From assembly GCA_023396255.1 (NCBI GenBank), contig JAEWWU010000004.1, forward strand, positions 124,001 to 188,000: a stretch of DNA of 64,000 bases. Direction: 5' to 3'. Source of the DNA: Bacteroidota bacterium (lineage in GTDB: Bacteria > Bacteroidota > Bacteroidia > Bacteroidales > Porphyromonadaceae). Shown piece after piece: positions 1 to 8,808 of this stretch. Each line of letters opens with the position of its first letter. The first letter of the stretch is position 1. Made by a program: the position numbers and the translations under genes. The notes under the pieces are model-generated. The model ran no database searches and was not told where the DNA came from. It saw nothing but the letters and a program-made list of their open reading frames with translations.

Positions 1-1047
1 TCTCAAGATAGATATGCTACTCATCTCGTCCGGCTCATCAACTGTCACGGGTTGAAAACGACGTTCCAATGCTTTGTCCTTTTCGAAATATTTCCGGTAC
101 TCATCCAAGGTCGTAGCCCCAATTGCTCTAAGCTCTCCGCGTGCCAACGCTGGTTTCAGTATATTGGCGGCATCCATTGCCCCTTCAGAAGCACCTGCAC
201 CTACCAAAGTGTGAATTTCGTCTATGAAAAGGATGATGCGACCATCCGACTGGGTGACCTCTTCAACCACGGCTTTGAGACGCTCTTCAAACTCCCCCTT
301 ATATTTTGCTCCAGCTATGAGGGCACCCATATCAAGAGAATATATCTGCTTCTCCACAAGATTTTCCGGCACATCACCCCGCACAATACGGTATGCCAAT
401 CCCTCTGCAATAGCCGTTTTTCCGACCCCCGGAGCCCCTACCAAAATAGGATTATTCTTTGTTCTTCGGGACAAGATTTGGAGCACACGGCGAATTTCTT
501 CATCTCGTCCTATGACGGGATCCAATTTCCCCTCTGAGGCTTTGGTACAAAGATCTACGGCATACTTTTTTAAAGCATTGTATTTATCCTCTGCCGATGG
601 ATCTTGTACCTTTTTTCCCTTGCGCAATTGGGTGATTGCAACCTTAAGATCTTCTTCCGTCACCCCGGCTCCTTTTAGGATGCGTCCAGGCTCAAACTTT
701 GTTACAAGAAAAGAAAGCAACAAATGTTCCAAAGAAACATAACTATCCCCCATCTCTTGTGCTAATGCCTCGGCTTTGAGTAATAGTTGATTAGTCGCAG
801 AGGTCAAATAAACCTCTCCTCCTTGCACCTTTGGAAGGTGGGCTACAGCTTGTTGGGCCTCAGAGAATATATGCCCCTCACTCACCCCGACCTTACTTAG
901 CAAATAATGAATTACCTCATTGTCCTCTTGCAATAAAGCCAAAAGCAGATGTTCCGGTTCTATCCCTTGATTTTGGGATTGAGAAGCAAGATCTATCGCC
1001 TTTCGCAACATCTCTTGTGTTTTAATGGTAAACTTTTCTGTGTTCAT
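1..1047 (-). CDS. clpB: ClpB disaggregase, N-terminal part (gene runs off the window start)
   Basis: ATP-dependent protein disaggregase that works with DnaK to rescue aggregated proteins in the cytoplasm. The first 349 residues are visible, from an ATG at 1047; the rest lies before base 1. The double Clp N-terminal repeat spans about residues 5-145. The first AAA+ module follows, with the KLDPVIGRDEEIRR lead-in, a Walker A GAPGVGKTAI near residue 204 and a Walker B LFIDEIHTLVGAG. The IEPEHLLLALL repeat and the absence of a UVR region favour ClpB over ClpC. The M-domain that would settle this is outside the window. It diverges from the sigma gene at 1291 across 243 bp. I found no CIRCE-type repeat upstream. 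Confidence 0.93.
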   Translation of the reverse strand, partial: MNTEKFTIKTQEMLRKAIDLASQSQNQGIEPEHLLLALLQEDNEVIHYLLSKVGVSEGHIFSEAQQAVAHLPKVQGGEVYLTSATNQLLLKAEALAQEMGDSYVSLEHLLLSFLVTKFEPGRILKGAGVTEEDLKVAITQLRKGKKVQDPSAEDKYNALKKYAVDLCTKASEGKLDPVIGRDEEIRRVLQILSRRTKNNPILVGAPGVGKTAIAEGLAYRIVRGDVPENLVEKQIYSLDMGALIAGAKYKGEFEERLKAVVEEVTQSDGRIILFIDEIHTLVGAGASEGAMDAANILKPALARGELRAIGATTLDEYRKYFEKDKALERRFQPVTVDEPDEMSSISILR

Positions 1048-1290
1048 AGGTTATAATTTTTATTCCGAAAAAAGAGTCACAAGATTTATTCCACAAACAA
1101 GATCAAGACAAAAAAGACAGAAAAAATCATTAAAACACCGAGAGAAAACTGCCAATAAGGCATTTTTTGTCTCTTTTCTTGAAGACCTAAATGCTAAAAG
1201 CAAACCGTAAAGATTTTACTTTTACAAAAGTTATTCGTATTACAACCAAAGAACGACCTCTGATGAGCTCAAAAAGAGTCAAGATAACTA

Positions 1291-1857
1291 ATGGATAAAA
1301 GAGAGAACGAACTCGTTAAAAAAGCTTCGCTTGGCAACCACCAAGCCTTTGCCTCCTTGGTTTCGCTCTATGGCAAAAAGATTTACAACTTTTGCTACCG
1401 TATGCTGCAAGAAAAAGAAGATACACAGGACGCCACACAAGAAACGTTTATCCGAGTATGGGAAAATTTGCCCCAATACGATAACTCAAGGAAACCGTTT
1501 ATTAGTTGGATGCTCACGATAGCTGCCCATATTTGTATCGATTGGCTACGCAAAAGACAAAAAGAAAATAACCTGTATCCTCCTCATTCCACTCTGCCAC
1601 AAGAAAAATCCTCTACCAATGCTCCCCTCTCGCCTGAAGAAGAATTCATTTATTCCGAGGAAAAAGAGATATTGTTACTCTTTATGCAACAGCTACCGCC
1701 TTTACAGAAAGCCATTTTCTCACTGTGCGACATAGATGGATTCTCCCCAGATGAGGTTATGGAAATTCTCCACCTGAGCAAAGACCAAATAAAAAGCAAC
1801 CGCTATCACGCCAAGCAAAAACTCAAACGACTGATAAAAGAGCACTATGAACGATAA
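1291..1857 (+). CDS. ECF-family RNA polymerase sigma factor
   Basis: A 188-residue sigma-70 family protein with only regions 2 and 4, as in ECF sigma factors. Region 2 covers about residues 22-95 (DATQETFIRVWENL, then a -10 recognition helix with FISWMLTIAAHICIDWLRKR). A linker follows, and region 4 runs from about 130 to 185 with the helix-turn-helix FSPDEVMEILHLSKDQIKSN. It would direct RNA polymerase to a small regulon. The stop overlaps the start of the next gene by 11 nt, so the two are translationally coupled. The next product has one membrane helix, which suggests membrane control of this sigma factor. An interrupted palindrome (ACTTTT-AC-AAAAGT, 1218-1231) lies upstream and might be part of an autoregulated promoter. 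Confidence 0.9.
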   Translation: MDKRENELVKKASLGNHQAFASLVSLYGKKIYNFCYRMLQEKEDTQDATQETFIRVWENLPQYDNSRKPFISWMLTIAAHICIDWLRKRQKENNLYPPHSTLPQEKSSTNAPLSPEEEFIYSEEKEILLLFMQQLPPLQKAIFSLCDIDGFSPDEVMEILHLSKDQIKSNRYHAKQKLKRLIKEHYER

Positions 1858-2257
1858 ACAACATTCACCAATAGAAGTAGACTCCATACTAAACGCTCTA
1901 CTATCGCAAGAACAACAAAAAGAACATCTTTCTCCTCTCGAGAATGAACAACTCGTATGTTCTATCCTGACCCGAATAAAATCGAGGCAACGCCTTCGTT
2001 TATGGATCAAAATATCCAGTATTGCCGCAGTTTTATTGATTGGAGTTTTACTACTTCCGCTAATTTACGCCCCAAAAGATCGGCTTCAACTTCCTCAAAC
2101 AACGTCAGCCACGCCTTACGTCTATTACTCCGAACAAGAGGAGATAGAAACAGAGCAACGTCTGGTACAAAAAATTCGAGACAAAATATCTTCTTCACAT
2201 CAGTTAAAGGAGAAGCTAATCTTGGGCCTAATGACAAACAAAGAAGATAAATTATGA
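1847..2257 (+). CDS. Small single-pass membrane protein, candidate anti-sigma factor
   Basis: A 136-residue protein whose start lies inside the ECF sigma gene and whose stop overlaps the next start in an ATGA junction. The layout is a cytoplasmic-looking charged N-terminus (1-50), one hydrophobic segment at about 53-72 (IAAVLLIGVLLLPLIYA), and an acidic C-terminal tail with a heptad-like charged helix. This topology, size and position match anti-sigma factors encoded next to ECF sigma genes. No zinc-binding HxxxCxxC motif is visible, so it is not a classical zinc anti-sigma protein. The functional assignment is inferred from context only. Confidence 0.6.
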   Translation: MNDKQHSPIEVDSILNALLSQEQQKEHLSPLENEQLVCSILTRIKSRQRLRLWIKISSIAAVLLIGVLLLPLIYAPKDRLQLPQTTSATPYVYYSEQEEIETEQRLVQKIRDKISSSHQLKEKLILGLMTNKEDKL

Positions 2258-3453
2258 CACCTTTCCGTATTCAAAACCCAACAACAACTGTTTTTCATAT
2301 GAAATATCTTAGAAAAATAGCTATTAACTCACTGTCAATAGCCATAGTTTTTGTTATCCTAACCTCCTGCAATTCAAAAGAAATTGTAACAGAGGTACAT
2401 CCCGATGGGTCCTTTTCTAAACATTACACGACCAAGGTAAACACCTCATTTCTTCAAACAGGGAAAATGGACACAAGCGACGACGATTTGCTCTCGGGAG
2501 AATGGCTTCCCGAAGGAGATGGATGGAAGTATTTTCTGGAAGATTCTTTGAGGCATTTGCACGAAGTTACCATTCCTCTATCGAACGAAAATCTGAAACA
2601 ATTTCCCACAATCCAGAATGATCTGTACACTCTATATTTTTCCCGTTGCTTTACCTCCGGAAAGGAGTATACCGACGGGTTTGCTCTGAAAAAAGACACC
2701 TCTCCTTGGGCTAAAGTTAAGTCTCGTATAACGCTAAATAAAAGGTTTCTCTGGTTTCAAACCATCTATTCGTACAAAGAAGTGTACGACTCCCTCCCTC
2801 ATCCTATGCAAACTCCCCCCTCTTTGTTTATGTCTCAAGAGGAAATCGACTTTATGTTTTCTGGAAACCCGACTCTTACGGCACCAATGAACGGAATAGA
2901 ATTATCCGATTTCCTTCCATCCGTAACGGAGAAGTATACAAAATGGCTGGCTTATAATCAATGGAATTATGTGCTGGACAAGTTTTTGTCAACATACCAA
3001 CCACAAACGTCTTCTGATCCAAGTCTTGAAGAGATACAGCGAGACAGGGAGCAGATTTTTGAGTCAGAAATAGAAGACTATGCCAATTTAGATATATGTA
3101 CCACTCTTAAGGCACATTACCCCCTCTCTTCTTCTCTCCAATCTCTCAAAAAAGACAGCATTGCACGGTTCGAAGAAGAGCTATTCAAGAACAATCTATT
3201 TGTAAGATTGAATCTGTTCCCCTACAAACATAAACTTCTTATGCCCGGGGTTGTATATAAAACCAACGCTCCTCAAATGGTCGGAGACACCTTACTATGG
3301 AACGTCTCGGGAGCACGAATGAGTTATTGTCCCTTTGAGATGTACGCAGAAAGCCGCATCATTCACTATTGGGCATATCTGCTTACAGCGTTATTGTTGC
3401 TACTCATTCCCACAAGCCTGTACCTAATCTACAACAAAAGGCGGAAAAAATAA
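2254..3453 (+). CDS. Lipoprotein with C-terminal membrane anchor, unknown function
   Basis: A 399-residue protein, not assigned to a family. The ATG at 2254 overlaps the previous stop (ATGA). A second ATG at 2299 (MKYLRKIAINSLS) would give a more normal signal peptide; both forms reach a lipobox (LTSC). The body is hydrophilic, with many aromatic and charged residues and no catalytic motif I recognise. It ends with a hydrophobic helix (YLLTALLLLLIPTSLYLIY) and the basic tail NKRRKK, so the C-terminus probably anchors in the inner membrane. As third gene of the sigma cassette it could be the sensor or a target, which is inference. It converges on comF with 35 bp between. Confidence 0.65.
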   Translation: MTPFRIQNPTTTVFHMKYLRKIAINSLSIAIVFVILTSCNSKEIVTEVHPDGSFSKHYTTKVNTSFLQTGKMDTSDDDLLSGEWLPEGDGWKYFLEDSLRHLHEVTIPLSNENLKQFPTIQNDLYTLYFSRCFTSGKEYTDGFALKKDTSPWAKVKSRITLNKRFLWFQTIYSYKEVYDSLPHPMQTPPSLFMSQEEIDFMFSGNPTLTAPMNGIELSDFLPSVTEKYTKWLAYNQWNYVLDKFLSTYQPQTSSDPSLEEIQRDREQIFESEIEDYANLDICTTLKAHYPLSSSLQSLKKDSIARFEEELFKNNLFVRLNLFPYKHKLLMPGVVYKTNAPQMVGDTLLWNVSGARMSYCPFEMYAESRIIHYWAYLLTALLLLLIPTSLYLIYNKRRKK

Positions 3454-3488
3454 TCCTTCGAAGGGGGAATGAGGATACACTTTACTCC

Positions 3489-4238
3489 TCAAACATCAAC
3501 AGCCAGAGAAAGAACGCTCACGGTAGCACATCCTGTCTGTGCCAAAGCATCGATAGCGGCTTGGAGGGTTGCTCCGGTCGTGATGATGTCATCAATCAAA
3601 AGGATATGACTTCCGATTGGAAAACACTGAGCCTTTCCCCAAAAAGCCTTTTCAATGGAAACCATTCGCTCACTACGGCTCTTGGTTGTCTGAGAAGAGG
3701 CTTTTCCTACTCTTTTCAAGGCATCCGCAACTACAGGAATTCCTGTTTGTTGCGACACTCCTCTTGCAATCCACTCGCTCTGATTATACCCTCGCTGCAT
3801 TGCTCTCTTCGGATGCAAAGGGACTGGAACTAAAAAATCTATTTCTTTAGCTTGCAAAGACCAATGATCGGCAAGTAATCTTCCCAAATAAAGAGCCAAA
3901 TCAGTCCTTCCGTGATATTTTATTTGATGGATTACCCTACGTGTATTCACATTCTTGGAAAAAAGAAACATTGAATAGAAATTCTGCACCAAAAGTTTGG
4001 ACCCATTGAGGCGTTCTCGTCCATTGTGTATAGTATCATAGAATCGTGGTAACGAACGCAAACATTCTGCACAAATCGGGGGTTGATGCATCCGCTTGAG
4101 AGCTCCACAAACCGGACAATAAATAGGATACACAAACCGAACTACTGTTTGCAGCAAAGCCTCTCCACGAGAGGGAATACGGTATTGATACACCTTGCCT
4201 ATACTCTTGCAAGGACTTTCGTTACTCGTATTCTTCAT
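3489..4238 (-). CDS. comF: ComF family phosphoribosyltransferase-like protein
   Basis: A 249-residue member of the ComF/GntX family, associated with DNA uptake or amidotransferase-like chemistry; its molecular role in Bacteroidetes is not established. The N-terminus carries a CPVCGAL...CAECL zinc-ribbon-like Cys4. The C-terminal half is a type I phosphoribosyltransferase fold with the VPVPLHPKRAMQRGYNQSE stretch and the PRPP-loop LLIDDIITTGATLQ near the end. An ATG at 4286 would add 16 residues inside recX. I chose 4238 because it leaves a 17-nt overlap and fits the family length. It is the last gene of the glyA-recX-comF series. Confidence 0.88.
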   Translation of the reverse strand: MKNTSNESPCKSIGKVYQYRIPSRGEALLQTVVRFVYPIYCPVCGALKRMHQPPICAECLRSLPRFYDTIHNGRERLNGSKLLVQNFYSMFLFSKNVNTRRVIHQIKYHGRTDLALYLGRLLADHWSLQAKEIDFLVPVPLHPKRAMQRGYNQSEWIARGVSQQTGIPVVADALKRVGKASSQTTKSRSERMVSIEKAFWGKAQCFPIGSHILLIDDIITTGATLQAAIDALAQTGCATVSVLSLAVDV

Positions 4239-4716
4239 AGGATGAGAGCAAAGTATCTGCCACTTGAATAACCAACTCCGGAGCAAAGCCTCGTCCTATT
4301 CCAAACCGTATCAGCTTACATTTCCGTTCTCCATCATTTTTGGCCTTGATTAGAGACAGTTTGTTTTGAAGTAAGCGAGTCAATGTACGCTCAACCTCTT
4401 CTCGGCTTTCTCCGACATCCTCCAATGTCTTTTCTACAAGTTCCACCGATAATCCGTGCTCCAATAAATGGTGGCGTATCTTATACTCTCCCCAACCGGA
4501 AAAGCGAGATTTATCGGCGAAGAAAGCTGCAGCAAATCGCTCGGGGCTAAGAAAATCCAACTCCTGCAACCGCTTCGTATAATATTTATGGTGCATTTTG
4601 TCTACCCGATGACGAATAAGCCACTGTGACACCTGCCGGGGAGAACGTTCAGAACGGGTGCAATAAGCCGCCAGTTGGTGCAACAATTTGTTATCAATAA
4701 ATTCTTCTTTCTCCAT
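4222..4716 (-). CDS. recX: Regulatory protein RecX
   Basis: A 164-residue RecX-family protein, which modulates RecA filaments. The three-helix repeats are visible: the AAYCTRSERSPRQVSQWLIR segment, the ELDFLSPERFAAAFFADKSR repeat with WGEYKIRHHLLEHG, and the C-terminal KLIRFGIGRGFAPELVIQ repeat. Length is normal for the family. It lies 84 nt after glyA, with a terminator-like hairpin between, and overlaps comF by 17 nt, so comF is probably translated from the same message. recA itself is not in the window. Confidence 0.87.
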   Translation of the reverse strand: MEKEEFIDNKLLHQLAAYCTRSERSPRQVSQWLIRHRVDKMHHKYYTKRLQELDFLSPERFAAAFFADKSRFSGWGEYKIRHHLLEHGLSVELVEKTLEDVGESREEVERTLTRLLQNKLSLIKAKNDGERKCKLIRFGIGRGFAPELVIQVADTLLSSYEEYE

Positions 4717-4722
4717 AAGCCT

Positions 4723-4766
4723 AAAAAAAGAATGTCCGCCGAGTTATTTACCCTATGCGAACATTC
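4723..4766 (-). terminator. Intrinsic terminator after glyA
   Basis: On the minus strand a stem GAATGTTCGC / GCGGACATTC (one G-T pair) is followed directly by a run of seven T. It sits between the glyA stop and the recX start, so it probably reduces read-through from glyA into recX-comF. Confidence 0.65.
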
Positions 4767-4800
4767 CCTTTTCACTCAAAACGAGCAATTTTAGAATTTA

Positions 4801-6081
4801 TCACCAAGCAAAAATGGGATAATTTTCCATCATTGCATTTACTTCTTTGCGTACGGCAGCTATTTCTGCTTCGTTCTCAGGGTTACGAAGAACTCTGTCG
4901 ATCAGTTCTACAATCATAGGCATCTTGTCTTCTTTAAGCCCGCGTGTGGTGATGGCCGGAGCTCCTACACGAATACCGGAGGTTTGGAAAGCAGAACGAG
5001 AGTCGAACGGAACCATATTCTTGTTCACCGTAATGTCCGCGGCTACCAACACCTTCTCGGCAACCTTACCGGTCAATTCGGGGTACTTGGTACGCAAGTC
5101 GATCAGCATACAGTGGTTATCGGTTCCTCCGGAAATAATATGGTATCCATTGGCAACAAAAGCCTCTGCCAAAGCTGCAGCATTCTTCTTGACCTGCATC
5201 TGATATTCCTTAAAAGAAGGATCGAGAGCCTCGCCAAAAGCAACCGCTTTGGCTGCTATAACGTGTTCCAATGGACCGCCTTGTACCCCGGGGAATACAG
5301 CTGAGTCCAACAACTGAGACATTTTCTTGATTTCTCCCTTTGGAGTTTTTTTGCCCCAAGGATTTTCGAAATCTTTTCCTACAAGGATAATTCCCCCACG
5401 GGGGCCACGCAAAGTTTTATGGGTAGTAGAAGTTACAACGTGGGCATACTTAACGGGGTTATCCAACAAACCGGCAGCAATAAGCCCAGCAGGGTGTGCC
5501 ATATCGACCATAAATATAGCCCCTACCTTATCTGCAATTGCCCTCATTCGGGCATAATCCCACTCACGAGAATAAGCTGAGCCCCCGCCAATGATCAATT
5601 TAGGCTTGTGTTGCATAGCCAATTGCTCCATTTCGTCGTAATCTACGCGACCGGTAGCCTCAGACACATTGTACCCCACGGGTTTATACAAAATACCCGA
5701 GCTATTAACTAAAGAGCCGTGAGACAAGTGACCTCCGTGATCCAAATTCATTCCCATAAATGTGTCTCCCGGGTTTAGACATGTAAGCAACACAGCCATA
5801 TTGGCTTGTGCTCCGGAGTGGGGCTGTACATTGGCATACTCAGCACCATAAAGCTGTTTGATGCGATCGATAGCCAATTGTTCGGATTGGTCTACTACCT
5901 CGCAACCTCCATAGTACCTTTTGCCCGGATAGCCTTCTGCATATTTATTGGTCATACAGCTGCCCATAGCTTCCATAACTTGGTCGCTCACAAAGTTTTC
6001 CGAAGCAATAAGCTCGATACCTTTACGTTGACGTTCGTGCTCCTCTTGTATGAGGGCAAAGATTTTTTCGTCTCTCTTCAT
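4801..6081 (-). CDS. glyA: Serine hydroxymethyltransferase
   Basis: PLP-dependent cytoplasmic enzyme that interconverts serine and glycine while charging tetrahydrofolate with a one-carbon unit. Its 426 residues match the family. The PLP lysine is Lys222 in TSTTHKTLRGPRGG. The YPGKRYYGG substrate motif (about 51-59), the NVQPHSGAQAN cofactor loop (about 84-94) and the VDMAHPAGL stretch are intact. The start at 6081 gives the usual MKRDEKIFALI opening. A -7 box lies 35 nt upstream (6117-6124), and a terminator follows the gene. Confidence 0.97.
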   Translation of the reverse strand: MKRDEKIFALIQEEHERQRKGIELIASENFVSDQVMEAMGSCMTNKYAEGYPGKRYYGGCEVVDQSEQLAIDRIKQLYGAEYANVQPHSGAQANMAVLLTCLNPGDTFMGMNLDHGGHLSHGSLVNSSGILYKPVGYNVSEATGRVDYDEMEQLAMQHKPKLIIGGGSAYSREWDYARMRAIADKVGAIFMVDMAHPAGLIAAGLLDNPVKYAHVVTSTTHKTLRGPRGGIILVGKDFENPWGKKTPKGEIKKMSQLLDSAVFPGVQGGPLEHVIAAKAVAFGEALDPSFKEYQMQVKKNAAALAEAFVANGYHIISGGTDNHCMLIDLRTKYPELTGKVAEKVLVAADITVNKNMVPFDSRSAFQTSGIRVGAPAITTRGLKEDKMPMIVELIDRVLRNPENEAEIAAVRKEVNAMMENYPIFAW

Positions 6082-6116
6082 AATTACAAGATATATAAGT
6101 GTTAATCAATTCCGAG

Positions 6117-6124
6117 CAAAGGTA
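6117..6124 (-). promoter_or_regulatory. -7 promoter box of glyA
   Basis: TACCTTTG on the minus strand matches the Bacteroidetes TAnnTTTG box and predicts a leader of about 30 nt. No good TTTG -33 element is seen at 19-21 nt. Confidence 0.55.
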
Positions 6125-6210
6125 CGAAGTTTATACGATTATTTCCCTCTCAGAAGAACCCATTAGGAACAAATTTTTCGGGCTGCTGAGGAAACCAAGA
6201 AACCAACTGC

Positions 6211-7632
6211 TCAAAGCATTGGAGCCAAAAGCCTGAACAAAGACTCAAAAAAGCGTTGTGCCTTGCCACGTTGCTGCCACGAAGAGTATTCCAGACGGGT
6301 GCAATTCTCCAAATCTTGAGCAAACAACTCCTCTATCCGCTGCGTTGTAGTCTTGTCATAGACAAAAGCATTGATTTCATAGTTCAGTTCCAAACTACGA
6401 AAATCCATATTGGAGCTACCTATCGATGATAACTTTCCATCAATGGTCAGCAACTTGCTGTGCAAAAATCCGGCTCTGTAAAGATAAACCTCCACGCCCA
6501 ATAGCAAAACCTGAGAGAGGTAAGAGTTAGAAGCTTTGGTGGTAAGCAAAGAGTCTCCTCTCTCCGGAAGCATAAGGCACACGCGTACCCCCCTGAGAGC
6601 TGCGCTCATTATGGCATTTAACAAAATATCGGTAGGAAGAAAGTAAGGTGTTTCTATATATATGTGTTCCTTAGCCAAAGCGACAGCTCTAGTTATGGCC
6701 CTTTCGATAGTGCAAGCACGACCAACCGGTCCATTGGTAGAAAACTGCATAGGAATTGTTACACAGGGTTCCGATTCACAAGGGAAATAGCGAGAGGAAA
6801 ATAGTTTTTTCCGTGCTGTGTAGTTCCAATCTCTCAAAAAAGCTCTTTGTAAGCCGGCAACGGCTGTTCCTTGTATCCGAAAGTGAGAGTCTCTCCACGC
6901 CCCCAATTCATTTCCTTTTAAGTAGCGTAAGGCCACATTCATCCCTCCAACATACCCCACATTGCCATCTATCACTACTATTTTTCTATGATTGCGACTA
7001 TTGATTTGCACCCCCAAATAAGGAAATAGCAAGGGGTTGAAGCCACATACCTCTCCGCCGGCTTCTTTCAAAGGATGCCAAAATCGGCTTCCCACACCTT
7101 TGCTTCCGAAGGCATCATACAAAACTCGCACCTGTATCCCACTACGAGCCTTTCGAACCAACAAAGAGAGGAGCGATTTTCCAAGATCGTCATTGGTTAC
7201 AATGTAGTATTCCAAATGGATGTGATGTTGCGCCCGCTCCAAATCAGAAAAGAGGGCTGCAAACTTTTCTTTCCCGGAGGGGTATATCTGTATATCGGAA
7301 GCATTGAGCAAAACACTCTCATTGTCTGCCTCCAATAAATTCATAAGAGGAATATAAAGAGAATCTTCAAGAATTTCAGATGAGCATTGCGCTACACAGC
7401 TCAACCGTTTGGGAGCCTCCGTTATGTCTCGATAGATGGGGTTTCTCAGATATCCCTTGAGACGAACATCCCTACCAAACATAAGATACAACAGCCCCCC
7501 CAATATCGGTAGAAAAGAAACAACGATGATCCAAGAAAGGGCCTTATAGGAGCTCCTATTTTCTGCTATTATGACCACAACAACGCTGACAACGAGCAGC
7601 AGATGCAAAAGCAAAAAAGGAGAGTTCCACAT
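6211..7632 (-). CDS. cls: Cardiolipin synthase (phospholipase D family)
   Basis: Membrane enzyme that joins phosphatidylglycerol-type lipids into cardiolipin. The 473 residues begin with two hydrophobic helices (about 5-22 and 33-52), followed by two phospholipase D domains. The HKD motifs are complete: H215-K217-D222 in NHRKIVVIDGNVGYVGG and H391-K393-D398 in LHSKLLTIDGKLSSIGSSN. Length and layout match bacterial Cls. It starts 33 nt after the tgt stop on the same strand, so the two are probably co-transcribed, though the functions are unrelated. Confidence 0.94.
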   Translation of the reverse strand: MWNSPFLLLHLLLVVSVVVVIIAENRSSYKALSWIIVVSFLPILGGLLYLMFGRDVRLKGYLRNPIYRDITEAPKRLSCVAQCSSEILEDSLYIPLMNLLEADNESVLLNASDIQIYPSGKEKFAALFSDLERAQHHIHLEYYIVTNDDLGKSLLSLLVRKARSGIQVRVLYDAFGSKGVGSRFWHPLKEAGGEVCGFNPLLFPYLGVQINSRNHRKIVVIDGNVGYVGGMNVALRYLKGNELGAWRDSHFRIQGTAVAGLQRAFLRDWNYTARKKLFSSRYFPCESEPCVTIPMQFSTNGPVGRACTIERAITRAVALAKEHIYIETPYFLPTDILLNAIMSAALRGVRVCLMLPERGDSLLTTKASNSYLSQVLLLGVEVYLYRAGFLHSKLLTIDGKLSSIGSSNMDFRSLELNYEINAFVYDKTTTQRIEELFAQDLENCTRLEYSSWQQRGKAQRFFESLFRLLAPML

Positions 7633-7665
7633 ACCTAAGAAAAATTATTACATAACCCGAGTATT

Positions 7666-8796
7666 TCAAATTCGGCGCATCAGCACAGGCAGTAAAGATC
7701 TTTTCCACGATAAAAAAGTATCTGCTTCTATCTGGCGGCGGGCTTCATCAACCAGCCACAGATAAAACGAGATATTGTGTACCGAAGCAATGGTGAGACC
7801 TAAAATTTCCCCTGCTCTAAAAAGGTGATGCAGATAAGCCCTCGAATATCTCAAATCCATTGAAGTTGTCCCTTCAGAATCGATAGGCTCGAAACAATCT
7901 GCCCATTTTGCGTTCTTGATATTCATAATTCCCTGATGAGTAAACAGTTGTCCATTGCGGGCATTCCGCGTGGGCATAATACAATCGAACATATCTACCC
8001 CTCGTTCTATCGCTTCCAAGATATTCGCTGGCGTGCCTACTCCCATTAGGTAACGAGGTTTATCCTTAGGCAATATCTCGTTGGTAAGCTCTATCATTTG
8101 GTACATAACTTCGGCTGGTTCGCCTACTGCCAATCCCCCAATGGCATTACCGGGAGCATTTAGCTCGGCAATATTATTGGCAGCCCTCTTGCGCAATTCC
8201 GGATACACACACCCTTGAACAATGGGAAAAAGAGCCTGCTCATAACCATACAGAGGCTCCGTAGAATAAAAGCGGTCGCAACACCTTTTGAGCCAACGCT
8301 CTGTTATGTCTAATGATTTTTTCGCATAGTTGTAATCAGCGTCTCCGGGACAGCACTCATCAAAAGCCATAACAATATCTGCCCCTATGGCCCTTTCTAT
8401 ATCCATCACTTTTTCGGGAGTAAACAGATGCTTTGATCCATCTATGTGAGAAGAAAAAGTAACTCCCTCCTCCGTTATCTTGCGTCTATCGGTTAGAGAA
8501 AAGACTTGAAAGCCTCCGCTATCGGTTAATATAGGTTTCTTCCAAGTACCAAAGCAATGCAAACCGCCTGCCTTTTTCAGAACTTCCGTACCCGGTCTCA
8601 AGTATAAATGATAAGTATTTCCCAAAATAATCCGAGCTGCCGTTTCGCTTTCCATCTGCTCCATACTGACAGCCTTAATGGCCCCGGCGGTGCCCACCGG
8701 CATAAACACCGGAGTAGCAATACATCCGTGTGCCGTGGTTATCTCTCCGGTGCGTGCCGCACACTCCGTACTTTGTTTCTTTAGTTCAAAATCCAT
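7666..8796 (-). CDS. tgt: Queuine tRNA-ribosyltransferase (TGT)
   Basis: Exchanges guanine-34 of GUN-anticodon tRNAs for the queuosine precursor preQ1. The start at 8796 (MDFELKK) is preferred over an upstream ATG at 8856 because it matches the family N-terminus and lies just after a -7 box; this gives 376 residues. Catalytic and binding motifs are present: LTDSGGFQVFSL, the FDECCPG aspartate region, GGLAVGEP and LMGVGTP. The CxCxxC zinc site near the C-terminus, typical of E. coli TGT, is absent: the equivalent stretch reads IDSEGTTSMDLRYSRAYL. As I recall, other Bacteroidetes TGTs also lack it. Confidence 0.93.
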   Translation of the reverse strand: MDFELKKQSTECAARTGEITTAHGCIATPVFMPVGTAGAIKAVSMEQMESETAARIILGNTYHLYLRPGTEVLKKAGGLHCFGTWKKPILTDSGGFQVFSLTDRRKITEEGVTFSSHIDGSKHLFTPEKVMDIERAIGADIVMAFDECCPGDADYNYAKKSLDITERWLKRCCDRFYSTEPLYGYEQALFPIVQGCVYPELRKRAANNIAELNAPGNAIGGLAVGEPAEVMYQMIELTNEILPKDKPRYLMGVGTPANILEAIERGVDMFDCIMPTRNARNGQLFTHQGIMNIKNAKWADCFEPIDSEGTTSMDLRYSRAYLHHLFRAGEILGLTIASVHNISFYLWLVDEARRQIEADTFLSWKRSLLPVLMRRI

Positions 8797-8800
8797 AGTA

Positions 8801-8808
8801 CAAAGATA
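8801..8808 (-). promoter_or_regulatory. -7 promoter box of tgt, only 4 nt before the ATG
   Basis: TATCTTTG on the minus strand ends 4 nt before the tgt ATG. With this box the transcript would begin at or next to the start codon, giving a leaderless mRNA. No consensus -33 box is visible. Confidence 0.5.
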
